Notes: generated by a model from the sequence alone, not told the origin. DNA of 64,000 bases from Streptomyces sp. NBC_01428 (GCF_036231965.1 NZ_CP109499.1:4464001-4528000); one strand, 5' to 3'; numbered from the stretch's first letter, positions 45,096 through 53,662 are shown. Translations and numbers: made by a program.

Positions 45096-45644
45096 TCAGT
45101 CGAGGCCCAACTCGTCCTTGGAGTAGGCGAAGAGGTACGGGACACCGGCGCCCGCCTCGATCTTCTCGGCGGCTCCGGTGGCACGGTCGACGATCGTGGC
45201 GACGCCGACGACCTCGGCGCCGGCCTCCCGGACCGCCTGGACCGCTTCGAGGGGGGAGCCGCCCGTGGTCGAGGTGTCCTCGACCACGAGCACGCGCCGG
45301 CCCTTGATCTCGGGGCCCTCGACGCGACGCTGGAGGCCGTGCGCCTTCGCGGCCTTGCGGACGACGAACGAGTCGAGCTTGCGCCCGCGCGCGGCGGCGG
45401 CGTGCAGCATGGCCGTGCCGACCGGGTCGGCGCCCATCGTCAGGCCGCCCACCGCGTCGTAGTCCAGCCCCTCGGTCAGGTCGAGCAGGACCTGACCGAC
45501 GAGCGGGGCGGCCTCGCCGTCCAGCGTGATGCGGCGCAGGTCCACGTAGTAGTCGGCTTCCAGACCCGAGGAGAGGGTCACCTTGCCGTGCACCACGGCC
45601 TTGTCCTTGATCTGCTGCAGCAGCTCGCCGCGTACGTCACTCAT
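45096..45644 (-). CDS. pyrE: Orotate phosphoribosyltransferase
   Basis: A 182-residue enzyme adding orotate to PRPP to form OMP in pyrimidine synthesis. The PRPP loop is RRVLVVEDTSTTGGSPLEAV near 116-135, and the flexible catalytic loop contains FVVRKAAKAHGLQRR. The N-terminal GKVTLSSGLEADYYVDLR is family-typical. It follows the aldose-epimerase-like gene after a ten-base gap, so the two probably share a transcript. Confidence 0.96.
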   Translation of the reverse strand: MSDVRGELLQQIKDKAVVHGKVTLSSGLEADYYVDLRRITLDGEAAPLVGQVLLDLTEGLDYDAVGGLTMGADPVGTAMLHAAAARGRKLDSFVVRKAAKAHGLQRRVEGPEIKGRRVLVVEDTSTTGGSPLEAVQAVREAGAEVVGVATIVDRATGAAEKIEAGAGVPYLFAYSKDELGLD

Positions 45645-45654
45645 GCCCGCCAGC

Positions 45655-46449
45655 TTAGAGGCGCCGCCAGCTCCAGGTCATGGTGGCTTCGAGGGGCTCG
45701 ATGGGGGTGACCAGGCGGGGGTGGGTGTTGAGCCCGTTCGGCGGACCGGTCTGCGGCTCCACGCACACGGCGGCCTCCTGCTCGTCGTAGACGACGGCCC
45801 ACTCCTCGCGGCTGGTGACCTTCAGCTCCAGCCGCTCCGGCCAGGTGAGGGTGACGTCGACGCCGTCCGGCATGCCGAAGCAGTCGTCCCAGGGGCCCGG
45901 CTGCGGGTCGAGGCGGCGGCCGGTGGGCAGGTGGTCGTCGCCGCGCTCCTCCTGCCACGCGGGCAGGAAGTCGACCCGCACGTCCGCGCCGCCGTCGCCC
46001 AGGTTCCGGTGGAACCAGGGGTGCCAGCCGATCTGGGCGGGGAACGAGTCCCCGTACGTCTCCACGGACATGGTGACCGTCAGACCGTCCCCGGTGAGGG
46101 CGAACGCCTGGGTGACCCGGCCGGGGTGCGGCCAGGGCTCCACCAGGTCGTACGTGATCACGGCCTCGTCGGCGGTGGCGCGGGCGGTCTTCCAGGCGCC
46201 GTCGCGGGCGGTGCCGTGGATGGCGTGCGGCGGGGAGTTCAGCGGCATCTGCCGGACGGTCGCGCCGTCGAGGAAGCGGCCGTCCCGGATGCGCCCGCAC
46301 CACGGGACCATCGGGAAGCACCCGAACTTGGCGCCCTGCCGCAGCAGTTCGACGCCGCCGACCCGCAGACTCCCGATCCGTCCGCCGTTGCCCGGCGTCA
46401 CGGTCACCTCCGCGTCACCCGCGGTCAGCGTGATCTCTTCGTCACTCAC
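45655..46449 (-). CDS. Aldose 1-epimerase family protein
   Basis: A 264-residue galactose-mutarotase-fold protein. Key elements are the N-terminal EVTVTPGNGGRIGSLRVGGVELL, the substrate histidine in HAIHGTARDGAW, a second His in QIGWHPWFHRNLG, and a late Glu in VCVEPQTGPPNGLN. It should interconvert sugar anomers or act on a related hexose; the closest type may be the glucose-6-phosphate 1-epimerase-like group. It is immediately upstream of pyrE. Confidence 0.88.
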   Translation of the reverse strand: MSDEEITLTAGDAEVTVTPGNGGRIGSLRVGGVELLRQGAKFGCFPMVPWCGRIRDGRFLDGATVRQMPLNSPPHAIHGTARDGAWKTARATADEAVITYDLVEPWPHPGRVTQAFALTGDGLTVTMSVETYGDSFPAQIGWHPWFHRNLGDGGADVRVDFLPAWQEERGDDHLPTGRRLDPQPGPWDDCFGMPDGVDVTLTWPERLELKVTSREEWAVVYDEQEAAVCVEPQTGPPNGLNTHPRLVTPIEPLEATMTWSWRRL

Positions 46450-46569
46450 ACAGCGACCCTACTGGTCCGCTCCCGTCCCCCGCCGTCCCGTCTCCGGACC
46501 CACCGCACACGGTGCGGCGATCGTCCGGGCCGCGTCGCACCTCGGCGCCGCCTGCTCCGAACGACAGGC

Positions 46570-47583
46570 CTAGCGGCGCCGGCGCAGGGCGCGGGTCACG
46601 GCGATGGCCGAGGCCACGGCGATGGCCGCGGCGGGGGCCGCCCAGCGGAGGGTGGCGCGGGCGGCGGTCGCCTCCGGGGGCGGGACGGGGGCGTAGCGGC
46701 CACGCGGCGGGGCGTGGTCCACCTCCTCCGCGCTGCGTCCGATCATCGTCCGCCGCGCGTGGGCCGCCTCGGCCATCGCGTCCTCGGCCCCCGGCTCCTC
46801 GCCCTCCACGGCGAAGGCCTCTCCCCCGAAGTCCCCGAAGTCGTCGTCCTCGGCCCCCGGGTCGAGCGACGAGGGCGGTACGTCGGTCTCGAAGAGGGCG
46901 GACGGCCCGGAACCCTCACCGGGGTCCGCCGCTTCGGTCCGCTCCGCGGCGTCCGTTCCGGCGTCCGGGTCGGGGGCGGTGCCGGCCGGCGGGTCACCCT
47001 CCGTCCCGGCCGGCGTGGCGTCCCCGGGCTCACGCTCTGGTCTGGGTTCGCCGGCGGCGGTGCGCGGCTCGGTCCCGGCACGGGGCCGGGCCTCCGGCTC
47101 CTCGTTCTCCGCCGTGAGCCCCGCCGTCAGGGACTCCGTGAAGCGGGTCAGCAGCCGGCGGGCCGCCGCGGCGACCGAGTCCTCGGAAAGTTCGGTGAGC
47201 CGCCCGTCGGCGGACGCCGTGCCGCCGTAGGCGAGCGTCGTACCGCCCTCGGCGGGCGCCAGACGCAGGGTGAGCGCGAGTTTCACCACGCCCCTGCCGC
47301 GCACCTCCGTGCCGTCGCCCTCGACGGCGTACGCACCGTCCTCCCGGGCGGTCAGCCGCAGCGCCCCGCGGTAGGTGATCGTGTGCCCGGCGACACGGAC
47401 CTTCAGGCGTCCGGCGACCCGGACGGGCCGCGGGTGCGCGGCCCCGGCGGGGTCCTGCCCGGCGTCGGGGCCGGCCGACGCGTCCTGTTGGAGCCCCGGG
47501 ACGGCGCGGGCGACCCGGACGGGGTCGGCGAGTGCCTCCCTGAGCGGCCCGGCCGGAAACGGAACGAACACCTCATGCTCCAT
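46570..47583 (-). CDS. SRPBCC (CoxG-like) domain protein with C-terminal TM
   Basis: A 337-residue protein. Residues 1-155 form an SRPBCC/START-like domain of the CoxG type: EHEVFVPFPAGPLREALADP, then the strand LKVRVAGHTITYRGALRL and LAYGGTASADGRL. A ~130-residue acidic Pro/Glu/Asp/Ala linker follows, with TMIGRSAEEVDHAPPRGRYA and one TM helix near 312-332 ending in RRRR. The domain binds hydrophobic ligands in other proteins. The ATG at 47583 is the natural domain start. It lies 67 bases below the spermidine-synthase gene on the same strand. Confidence 0.78.
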   Translation of the reverse strand: MEHEVFVPFPAGPLREALADPVRVARAVPGLQQDASAGPDAGQDPAGAAHPRPVRVAGRLKVRVAGHTITYRGALRLTAREDGAYAVEGDGTEVRGRGVVKLALTLRLAPAEGGTTLAYGGTASADGRLTELSEDSVAAAARRLLTRFTESLTAGLTAENEEPEARPRAGTEPRTAAGEPRPEREPGDATPAGTEGDPPAGTAPDPDAGTDAAERTEAADPGEGSGPSALFETDVPPSSLDPGAEDDDFGDFGGEAFAVEGEEPGAEDAMAEAAHARRTMIGRSAEEVDHAPPRGRYAPVPPPEATAARATLRWAAPAAAIAVASAIAVTRALRRRR

Positions 47584-47650
47584 GTCAGCCGAGCCTACCC
47601 AGCGCGCCCCGGACCGCACCCGGGTATCACGGGATTCCCGCACCTCCTGC

Positions 47651-49300
47651 TCAGTCGGAGTACCGCGGGTGCACCAGCGTGGACGGTGCGAGGGGCCGGT
47701 GCGGGCGGCTGCGGTCCGCGGCCCTGGCGTCGGCGGCCAGGGCCGCGCGGGTGAGGGTGCGCAGCCGCGGCCCGGAGGCGGGCAGCCGCAGCGGCTCGGC
47801 CGAGCGGGCGGCCAGCACGAAACCCCAGTCGCCCGGGGCACCCACGGAACCGCCGGTGGTGCGGTCGGGTCCGGCGGCGAAACCGGAGTCCCGTCCGGCG
47901 ACCCGGTAGGGCGTGGTGCGCAGACCCGCCGCGCGGAGCGTCGCCTCGACCGTCCAGAACACCCGCTGCCGCCCGTCGAGCGGCCCGGCGTGGACGACCA
48001 GACGCCCGCCGGGGGCGAGGACGCGCCGGGCCAGGCCGTAGAACTCCTGCGAGTACAGCTTGGTGCTCGCGGTGATGCCCGGGTCGGGGAGGTCCGAGAC
48101 GACCACGTCGTACGTCGACGCCGCCCCGCGCAACCAGGTGAAGGCGTCCTCCGTGACCTCGTGCACGCGGGGGTCGTCGTACGCGTGGTGGTTGAGGGCG
48201 GTGAGCGCGGCGTCGTGGCGGGCGAGCCGGACGACGTCCGCGTCGATCTCGACGACGTCGAGCCGGCGCACCCCGGGGTGGCGCAGCACCTCACGCGCGG
48301 CGAGCCCGTCACCGCCGCCGAGGATGAGCACGCGGGCGTGCGGTCCGTTCATCGCGGGGTGCACGAGCGCCTCGTGGTAGCGGTGTTCGTCGTGGCCGCT
48401 GAACCGCAGGCGGCCGTCGAGGAAGAGGTGCAGCGGGTGCCCTCGGGTGCCGCCCGCGAGGACGACCTCCTGGACACCGCTGCGCAGGGCCACGCGCACG
48501 TCCCCTCCGTACACGGCGTGCCGCGCCGCCCGCTCGAAGTCGTCGACCAGCACGGCGGCGGAGGCGAGCAGCCCGAGCACGACGACGTTGGCGACGAGCA
48601 GGGTCCAGCGCGCCCGGCGGGTCAGGTCCTTGCGGAACAGGCCGAGGACGAGGGCGCCGCCCGCGACCGCGTTGACCGTGCCGGTGAGCAGTGCGCCGGT
48701 GAGCTGGCCGAGGAGGGGCAGCAGCAGGAAGGGGAAGGCGAGGCCGCCGACGAGGGCGCCCACGTAGTCGGCGGCGAACAGGTCGGCGACCGCGCCGCCG
48801 GGGTCCTGGCGGCGGATGCGCTGTATCAGCTCCATCAGGAGGGGGACCTCGGCGCCGATGAGCAGGCCGATGGCGAGCGAGAAGGCGACCAGCAGCCAGC
48901 GGGACCCGTCCGCCCACAGGCCGCCCCAGCCGCCGGTCCAGGCGAACACCGCGTACAGGGCCATCGCGCTGCATCCGCCGACCAGGGCGAGCGCCGCCTC
49001 GACCGCGCCGAAGCCGGCCGCGGCGCGCGGCCGCAGCCGTTTCGCGGCGAGGGAGCCGACCCCCATGGCGAAGACCATGACGGACAGCACCACGGAGGCC
49101 TGCGTGACGGAGTCGCCGATCAAGTAGGAGGCGAGGGCCACGAGTTCCAGTTCGTACACCAGTCCGCAGGCCGCGCAGACGAACACGCCGGCCAGGACGA
49201 GGAACCGGCCGACGCCCGGGCGGACGGGCAGCCGCGCCTGGCCCTGGACGCCCCAGGGCGGCGGCGCGCCGGGTGGGGCAGGCGCGTGCGGTTCGATCAC
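47651..49300 (-). CDS. Membrane-fused polyamine aminopropyltransferase (spermidine synthase-like)
   Basis: A 549-residue protein. The N-terminal ~230 residues form about seven TM helices, opening with FLVLAGVFVCAACGLVYELEL. The C-terminal part is a spermidine-synthase fold: HDEHRYHEALVHPA, the SAM-type glycine loop RVLILGGGDGLAAREVLRHP, VEIDADVV, and the catalytic DLPDPG block in VVVSDLPDPGITAS. Fused transporter-like and synthase domains are known from actinobacteria. Which amine it modifies is not settled by sequence. GTG start at 49300; no strong ribosome site. DUF2617 lies upstream, as is usual. Confidence 0.9.
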   Translation of the reverse strand: MIEPHAPAPPGAPPPWGVQGQARLPVRPGVGRFLVLAGVFVCAACGLVYELELVALASYLIGDSVTQASVVLSVMVFAMGVGSLAAKRLRPRAAAGFGAVEAALALVGGCSAMALYAVFAWTGGWGGLWADGSRWLLVAFSLAIGLLIGAEVPLLMELIQRIRRQDPGGAVADLFAADYVGALVGGLAFPFLLLPLLGQLTGALLTGTVNAVAGGALVLGLFRKDLTRRARWTLLVANVVVLGLLASAAVLVDDFERAARHAVYGGDVRVALRSGVQEVVLAGGTRGHPLHLFLDGRLRFSGHDEHRYHEALVHPAMNGPHARVLILGGGDGLAAREVLRHPGVRRLDVVEIDADVVRLARHDAALTALNHHAYDDPRVHEVTEDAFTWLRGAASTYDVVVSDLPDPGITASTKLYSQEFYGLARRVLAPGGRLVVHAGPLDGRQRVFWTVEATLRAAGLRTTPYRVAGRDSGFAAGPDRTTGGSVGAPGDWGFVLAARSAEPLRLPASGPRLRTLTRAALAADARAADRSRPHRPLAPSTLVHPRYSD

Positions 49301-49439
49301 GCTGCGAACGCTACGTCACGGCACCACTGCGCTTCGTCACCCACACGTGTGGAAAGCGTTGCGCTTCATGGCACATGGGCCCGGCGCGGGCATCTTCCCC
49401 CCGGACCCGGCAGCCATGCGCGGCCCGCGGCCCGCTTCC

Positions 49440-49970
49440 TCAGACCCCGGACGCGCTGAGGGCGTCCGCGCGCACACCGACCCGGGTACGCGTCGCGACC
49501 AACTGCCCGTCCTGCGGGTACGCGTGCCACGTACGCCAATGGACCTGGCCGTCGTGGCGCTGGGCGAGCATCGCGGTGAAGGCGTGCGGACTGCCGGGGA
49601 AGACGCCGGCGAGCCCCTGGGGGTGGTCCGAGACCAGCGCGAGCAACTCCTGGGCGCGGCCCGCGAAGGAGCCGGGCGACAGGACCTCGACGCGGGCCGC
49701 GAACTCGTACTCCCAGTCGCCGAACTGCTTGGCCACGCCGAGGGGCAGGGGCGTGCTGCTGCCGGGGATGCAGGCGACGGTCTCCGAACAGCTGCCCCGC
49801 TCCTCCTCCAGGAGCACCTGGTGGGACGCGCCGAGCAGTCTCAACTGCAGGTTCGCCCCGTTCAGTTCGAGATCGAGGGTGGCGAGGGCCGGCAGCGGTT
49901 CGCGGCCCAGTGTCCAGGCGAGATCGGCCGCGCGCGTGTCGGTGTACGAGGTGTTCAGGGTCGTGAGCAT
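49440..49970 (-). CDS. DUF2617 family protein
   Basis: A 176-residue actinobacterial protein of unknown function. It starts MLTTLNTSYTDTRAADLAWT, has the beta-rich QLRLLGASHQVLLEEERGS and a WEYEFAARVEVLSPGSFAGRAQ block, and ends with an RTWHAYPQDGQLVATRTRV strand pair. No catalytic pattern is visible. Its position directly upstream of the fused spermidine synthase is a recurrent arrangement, so a role linked to that enzyme is inferred. Confidence 0.87.
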   Translation of the reverse strand: MLTTLNTSYTDTRAADLAWTLGREPLPALATLDLELNGANLQLRLLGASHQVLLEEERGSCSETVACIPGSSTPLPLGVAKQFGDWEYEFAARVEVLSPGSFAGRAQELLALVSDHPQGLAGVFPGSPHAFTAMLAQRHDGQVHWRTWHAYPQDGQLVATRTRVGVRADALSASGV

Positions 49971-50363
49971 GGGTCGGCTCCGCTAGCACGCAAAGGTGAG
50001 GTGGGGTTCCGGCGCAGCCGGTCGGCACCGGGGGAACGGCCCGGTCGGCCCGGCCGGAAGGACTTCCGGAGGACGGTTCCGATAGGACCATCCGATGGAC
50101 TTCCGAAAGCCTGTCGGCCCAGGGCCGCTTCGGTGATGTACCAGGGCTGCTGTGGTGGTTTAGAGGGAATCATGAACAGTGGCGCCGCCACAGCGTTTTT
50201 ACCCAACTTCGTAGGGTTTCCATCCCCCCGAGGGCTGCACAGCTCAACTGTTCAACTACGGCGTACGCCCGGGGGTACGGAAGTGCCCGCCGGCAGAGGT
50301 CTGCCGACGGGCACTTCCGTGCGCCGGATGCGCGTTCCCCGCGCGGAGCTCAGCTGCCCCGTG
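49971..50363. other. Intergenic region upstream of DUF2617
   Basis: About 390 bases holding the DUF2617 promoter region and, at 50279-50318, the terminator of the next minus-strand gene. A short open frame crossing it has no ribosome site or coding bias. I see nothing else. Confidence 0.4.
50279..50318 (-). terminator. Hairpin terminator of the Cys-rich gene
   Basis: GGAAGTGCCCG-C-CGGCAGA (50279-50297) pairs with TCTGCCG-A-CGGGCACTTCC (50300-50318): 18 pairs and one C-A mismatch around GG. It lies 46 bases beyond the stop at 50364. Confidence 0.83.
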
Positions 50364-50678
50364 TCAGCTGCCTCCGCCGCATCCGCCGCCGCCTCCGCAC
50401 GAGGACCCGCCGCCGCAGGACGAGCCTCCGCACGACGAGTGACCCCCACAGGAGTGACCCCCGTGGCCGCCGTGGTGACCGCCGGACGAACCGCCCGACG
50501 AACAGGACGCGCTGCTGCCGCCGGCCGCGGCCCCGCCACCGGCCCACCAACTGCTGTCACTGCCCCCCGACCCGCTTCCCGAGCGGCCCCCGGACCGGCG
50601 CTTGCGCTTGCTGCCCCCGCTCACGGCCTTCACGAACACGACGAGCAGGACGACCGCCAGGATGATGCCGAAGATCAT
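50364..50678 (-). CDS. Small Cys/His/Gly/Ser-rich membrane protein
   Basis: A 104-residue protein. One N-terminal TM helix (IFGIILAVVLLVVFVKAVSG, 2-21) is followed by a basic stop-transfer GGSKRKRRS. The remainder is Gly/Ser-rich with five His and six Cys, ending in repeated SSCGG units (HSCGGHSSCGGSSCGG). AAAGGAGGG upstream of the ATG at 50678 is a near-ideal ribosome site, and a strong terminator follows, so expression is likely. I do not recognise a named family; similar tails end the TIGR04222-type membrane proteins. Metal binding by the tail is possible but inferred. Confidence 0.78.
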   Translation of the reverse strand: MIFGIILAVVLLVVFVKAVSGGSKRKRRSGGRSGSGSGGSDSSWWAGGGAAAGGSSASCSSGGSSGGHHGGHGGHSCGGHSSCGGSSCGGGSSCGGGGGCGGGS

Positions 50679-50855
50679 GGCGTCACCCTCCTTTCGTTCC
50701 CCCGAAGCGGCCCCCCGTGGGCCGTGCTTCTCGATTCCGGTCTTGCGTGACAGGGGGATGCCCTCACGCGTCACGCCCCAAAGCAGAGTTGAGCAACTCC
50801 TGAGCATCCGGAAATGGGGATGCCTCCGGGCGCCGCTCCTCCCTACGGTGGCCCG

Positions 50856-51284
50856 ATGACGTCGATCAAGAAGTTCCAGGTCACCTTCGACTGCGCGGAG
50901 CCCGAGCGCCTGGCGCGCTTTTGGTGCGAGGTGCTCGGGTACGTCGTCCCGCCGCCGCCGGAGGGGTTCGCCACCTGGGAGGCGTTCAAGGCCGCGCAGC
51001 CGCCCAAGGAGCGGGACGCGTGGTTCGCCTGCGTCGACCCGTCGGGCGTCGGCCCCCGGTTGTACTTCCAGCGCGTCCCCGAGGGGAAGGCCGTCAAGAA
51101 CCGGGTGCATCTCGACGTACGGGTGGGCACCGGGCTCGTGGGCGAGGAGCGCCTCGCGGCACTGGAGGCCGAGCGCGCACGGCTGGAACCGCTCGGGGCC
51201 GTCCACGTGCGGACGCTGTACGACGGCGACGACGCGTGCATCCCGATGCTGGACATCGAGGGCAACGAGTTCTGCATCGACTGA
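50856..51284 (+). CDS. VOC-family (glyoxalase-like) protein
   Basis: A 142-residue vicinal-oxygen-chelate protein: FQVTFDCAEPERLARFWCEV opens the first beta-alpha-beta module. PRLYFQRVPEGKAVKNRVHLD contains a likely metal His, and CIPMLDIEGNEFCID closes the second module with a Glu ligand. This is the 'glyoxalase-like' type with unknown substrate. Start ATG at 50856; the aminotransferase follows on the same strand after ~120 bases. Confidence 0.87.
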   Translation: MTSIKKFQVTFDCAEPERLARFWCEVLGYVVPPPPEGFATWEAFKAAQPPKERDAWFACVDPSGVGPRLYFQRVPEGKAVKNRVHLDVRVGTGLVGEERLAALEAERARLEPLGAVHVRTLYDGDDACIPMLDIEGNEFCID

Positions 51285-51406
51285 GGGACCGGCCGGGGGA
51301 CGGGCCGGCGGACCGGCGGGAGGGGCCCGCGGACCCCGGCCCGGCAGGGGTGCCCGTCGGCGGCGGTGAGTTGAGGACTGCGGGGCTTGGGCGGAGGATG
51401 GCGCGC

Positions 51407-52627
51407 ATGACCTCCAGCGCGCGACCCCTGTTGAACCGCCGGCTCGCCGAGTTCGGGACGACGATCTTCGCCGAGATGTCCGCCCTCGCGACGAGCACCG
51501 GGGCGATCAACCTCGGCCAGGGTTTCCCCGACACCGACGGTCCCGAGGAGATCCGGGAGGCGGCCGTCCGCGCGCTGCGGGACGGCCGCGGCAACCAGTA
51601 CCCGCCGGGGCCGGGCGTCCCCGAACTGCGCGCCGCCGTCGCCGCGCACCAGGAGCGCCGCTACGGCCTGTCCTACGACCCCGACACCGAGGTGCTGGTG
51701 ACGGCGGGCGCCACCGAGGCCATCGCCGCCTCCCTGCTCGCGCTGCTGGAACCGGGCGACGAGGTGATCGCCCTGGAGCCGTACTACGACTCGTACGCGG
51801 CCTCCATCGCCCTGGCGGGCGGCACCCGGGTGCCGGTGACCCTGCGCCCCGACGAGGAGGCCGCCGCCGACACCCCGGGCGGGGTCCCGCACCGCCGCTT
51901 CCGGCTCGACCTCGACGAGCTGCGGGACGCGGTCACCGACCGGACCCGGCTGCTGCTGCTCAACACCCCGCACAACCCGACGGGCACCGTCCTGACCCGG
52001 GCCGAGCTGACCGAGATCGCCCGGCTCGCCGTCGAGCGGGACCTGCTCGTGGTGACCGACGAGGTCTACGAACACCTGGTCTTCGACGACGCCGAGCACA
52101 TCCCCCTGGCCACCCTGCCCGGCATGCGCGAGCGGACGGTCACCATCGGCAGCGCGGGCAAGACGTTCTCCTTCACCGGCTGGAAGGTCGGCTGGGTGAC
52201 GGCGTCGCCCGATCTGGTGACGGCGGTCCGCTCGGCGAAGCAGTTCCTCACGTACGTGTCCTCCGGGCCCTTCCAGTACGCGGTCGCCGAGGCGCTGGCG
52301 CTGCCCGACACGTACTTCGACGCGTTCCGCGCGGACATGCTGCGCAAGCGGGACCTGCTGGCGGCGGGGCTCACCGACGCGGGGTTCTCGGTGTTCCGGC
52401 CGCAGGGCACGTACTTCGTCACCACCGACATCCGGCCGCTCGGCGAGTCCGACGGCTTCGCGTTCTGCCGCGCGCTGCCCGAGCGGGCCGGCGTCGTCGC
52501 CATCCCGAACGCCGTCTTCTACGACCACCGGGAGGCGGGCGCGCCGTTCGTGCGGTTCGCGTTCTGCAAGAAGGTGAGTGTGCTGGAGGAAGCCGTGGGA
52601 CGGCTCCGCAAGGCGTTCGCGGGCTGA
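51407..52627 (+). CDS. PLP-dependent class I/II aminotransferase
   Basis: A 406-residue fold-type I aminotransferase of the aspartate/kynurenine-aminotransferase-like group (often labelled N-succinyldiaminopimelate aminotransferase). It has INLGQGFPDTDGP near 27, YPPGPGVPELR, TAGATEAIAAS, NTPHNPTGTV, TDEVYEHLVFD and Lys252 in SAGKTFSFTGWKVGW. The ATG at 51407 is preferred because GGAGG lies nine bases upstream. Its last ~100 codons are repeated, in part identically over 121 bases, at 53336-53662, so its 3' end may be the product of recombination. Confidence 0.92.
   Translation: MTSSARPLLNRRLAEFGTTIFAEMSALATSTGAINLGQGFPDTDGPEEIREAAVRALRDGRGNQYPPGPGVPELRAAVAAHQERRYGLSYDPDTEVLVTAGATEAIAASLLALLEPGDEVIALEPYYDSYAASIALAGGTRVPVTLRPDEEAAADTPGGVPHRRFRLDLDELRDAVTDRTRLLLLNTPHNPTGTVLTRAELTEIARLAVERDLLVVTDEVYEHLVFDDAEHIPLATLPGMRERTVTIGSAGKTFSFTGWKVGWVTASPDLVTAVRSAKQFLTYVSSGPFQYAVAEALALPDTYFDAFRADMLRKRDLLAAGLTDAGFSVFRPQGTYFVTTDIRPLGESDGFAFCRALPERAGVVAIPNAVFYDHREAGAPFVRFAFCKKVSVLEEAVGRLRKAFAG
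52450..52570 (+). repeat. 121-bp exact direct repeat, copy 1
   Basis: This stretch inside the aminotransferase gene is identical base for base to 53491-53611. Sequence on both sides is still homologous but clearly diverged, so identity ends sharply at both boundaries. It encodes DGFAFCRALPERAGVVAIPN and onward to FAFCK. Confidence 0.95.
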
Positions 52628-52712
52628 CCGTCGCCCTGCGGGACTGCTCGACGCGTCCCCCACCGCCCCGCCTGCCCGGCACTTTCGCGCCGGAGGCCGC
52701 CATTTTCGGCGC

Positions 52713-52753
52713 TTGCCGCACCGACGGAGGTCGACGTACAATATTCTGTACGT
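52713..52753 (+). promoter_or_regulatory. yefM promoter overlapped by a TGTAC palindrome
   Basis: TTGCCG (52713-52718), an 18-base spacer and TACAAT (52737-52742) make a good promoter. ACGTACA (52734-52740) and TGTACGT (52747-52753) form a perfect inverted repeat over the -10 box. YefM of other bacteria binds palindromes with TGTACA cores, so this is the likely autorepression site. Confidence 0.75.
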
Positions 52754-52769
52754 GGAAGGAGGGTCGATT

Positions 52770-53027
52770 GTGAAGACCATGACGTATTCCGAGTCGCGCG
52801 CGCGGTACGCCGAGGTGCTCAACTCCGTCACCGACGACCGCGAAGAGGTCGTCATCACCCGGGCCGGACATGAGCCGGTCGTCATCGTCTCCCTTGAGGA
52901 CTACGAGTCCCTGAAGGAGACGGCGTACCTGCTGCGCAGTCCGGCCAACGCCCGGCGCCTGCTCGCGTCCATCGACGAGCTGGAAAACGGCGGCGGCATC
53001 GTGCGCGAGCTGGCAACCGACGCGTAG
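52770..53027 (+). CDS. yefM: YefM/Phd-family antitoxin
   Basis: An 85-residue antitoxin that should wrap around and neutralise YoeB and repress its own promoter. KTMTYSESRARYAEVLNSV is the Phd/YefM DNA-binding start, EEVVITRAGHEPVVIVSLEDYESLKET is the conserved centre, and the acidic C-terminus IDELENGGGIVRELA would bind the toxin. The GTG at 52770 has AGGAGGG upstream. The toxin gene follows nine bases later. The pair lies between two copies of the aminotransferase 3' end and looks inserted. Confidence 0.95.
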   Translation: MKTMTYSESRARYAEVLNSVTDDREEVVITRAGHEPVVIVSLEDYESLKETAYLLRSPANARRLLASIDELENGGGIVRELATDA

Positions 53028-53036
53028 GGCCGCGAG

Positions 53037-53297
53037 TTGAAGATCACCTTCTCCTCCCGTGCCTGGGAGGACTACCTGTGGTGGCAGCTTCAGGACCGGA
53101 AGATCCTTAAGCGCATCAACGCGCTCATCGCGGACATCACCCGCAACGGCAACGAGGGCATCGGCAAACCGGAACCGCTCAAGCACGGATTCCAGGGCTA
53201 CTGGTCGCGCCGCATCAACGACGAGCACCGGCTGATCTACAAGGCCACCGAGGACAGCGTCCTGATCGCACAGTGCCGCTACCACTACGAAAGCTGA
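53037..53297 (+). CDS. yoeB: YoeB/Txe-family ribosome-dependent mRNA interferase toxin
   Basis: An 86-residue toxin that cleaves mRNA in the ribosomal A site. Catalytic residues of E. coli YoeB have counterparts at the same numbers: Glu46 in GKPEPLK, Arg65 in NDEHRLIY and His83 in CRYHYES. RAWEDYLWWQLQD opens the fold. It starts with TTG at 53037, which would keep expression below the antitoxin. All key residues are present, so an active toxin is expected. Confidence 0.95.
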   Translation: MKITFSSRAWEDYLWWQLQDRKILKRINALIADITRNGNEGIGKPEPLKHGFQGYWSRRINDEHRLIYKATEDSVLIAQCRYHYES

Positions 53298-53335
53298 CGG
53301 GACTCCGGGGTCGGGCACAGCACCCTTCTCACAGC

Positions 53336-53662
53336 TCCTATTTCGACGCCTTCCGAGCGGACATGGTGGCCAAGCGGGACGTCCTGGCGACGGGCCTGGC
53401 CGAGGCGGGCTTCGAGGTCTTCCGCCCGGCCGGCACCTACTTCATCACGACCGACATCCGCCCCCTCGGCCCCGAGCTCTCCCACAACGGCGACGGCTTC
53501 GCGTTCTGCCGCGCGCTGCCCGAGCGGGCCGGCGTCGTCGCCATCCCGAACGCCGTCTTCTACGACCACCGGGAGGCGGGCGCGCCGTTCGTGCGGTTCG
53601 CGTTCTGCAAGCGGACGGACGTGCTGGAGGAGGCCTCGCGACGGCTGAAGGCGGCCTGGTAG
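53336..53662 (+). pseudogene. Truncated aminotransferase 3' fragment
   Basis: About 109 codons homologous to the last quarter of the aminotransferase at 51407, beginning at YFDAFRADM and ending RRLKAAW-stop. The first ~300 codons, including the PLP lysine, are missing, and no start signal exists. Within it 53491-53611 is identical to the intact gene; the rest is diverged, with a four-residue insertion (PELSHNGDGF). This is a non-functional remnant, probably left when the toxin-antitoxin DNA recombined here. Confidence 0.9.
53491..53611 (+). repeat. 121-bp exact direct repeat, copy 2
   Basis: Identical to 52450-52570, same orientation, 1041 bases apart. Recombination between the copies would excise the yefM-yoeB module and fuse the two 3' ends. 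Confidence 0.95.
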
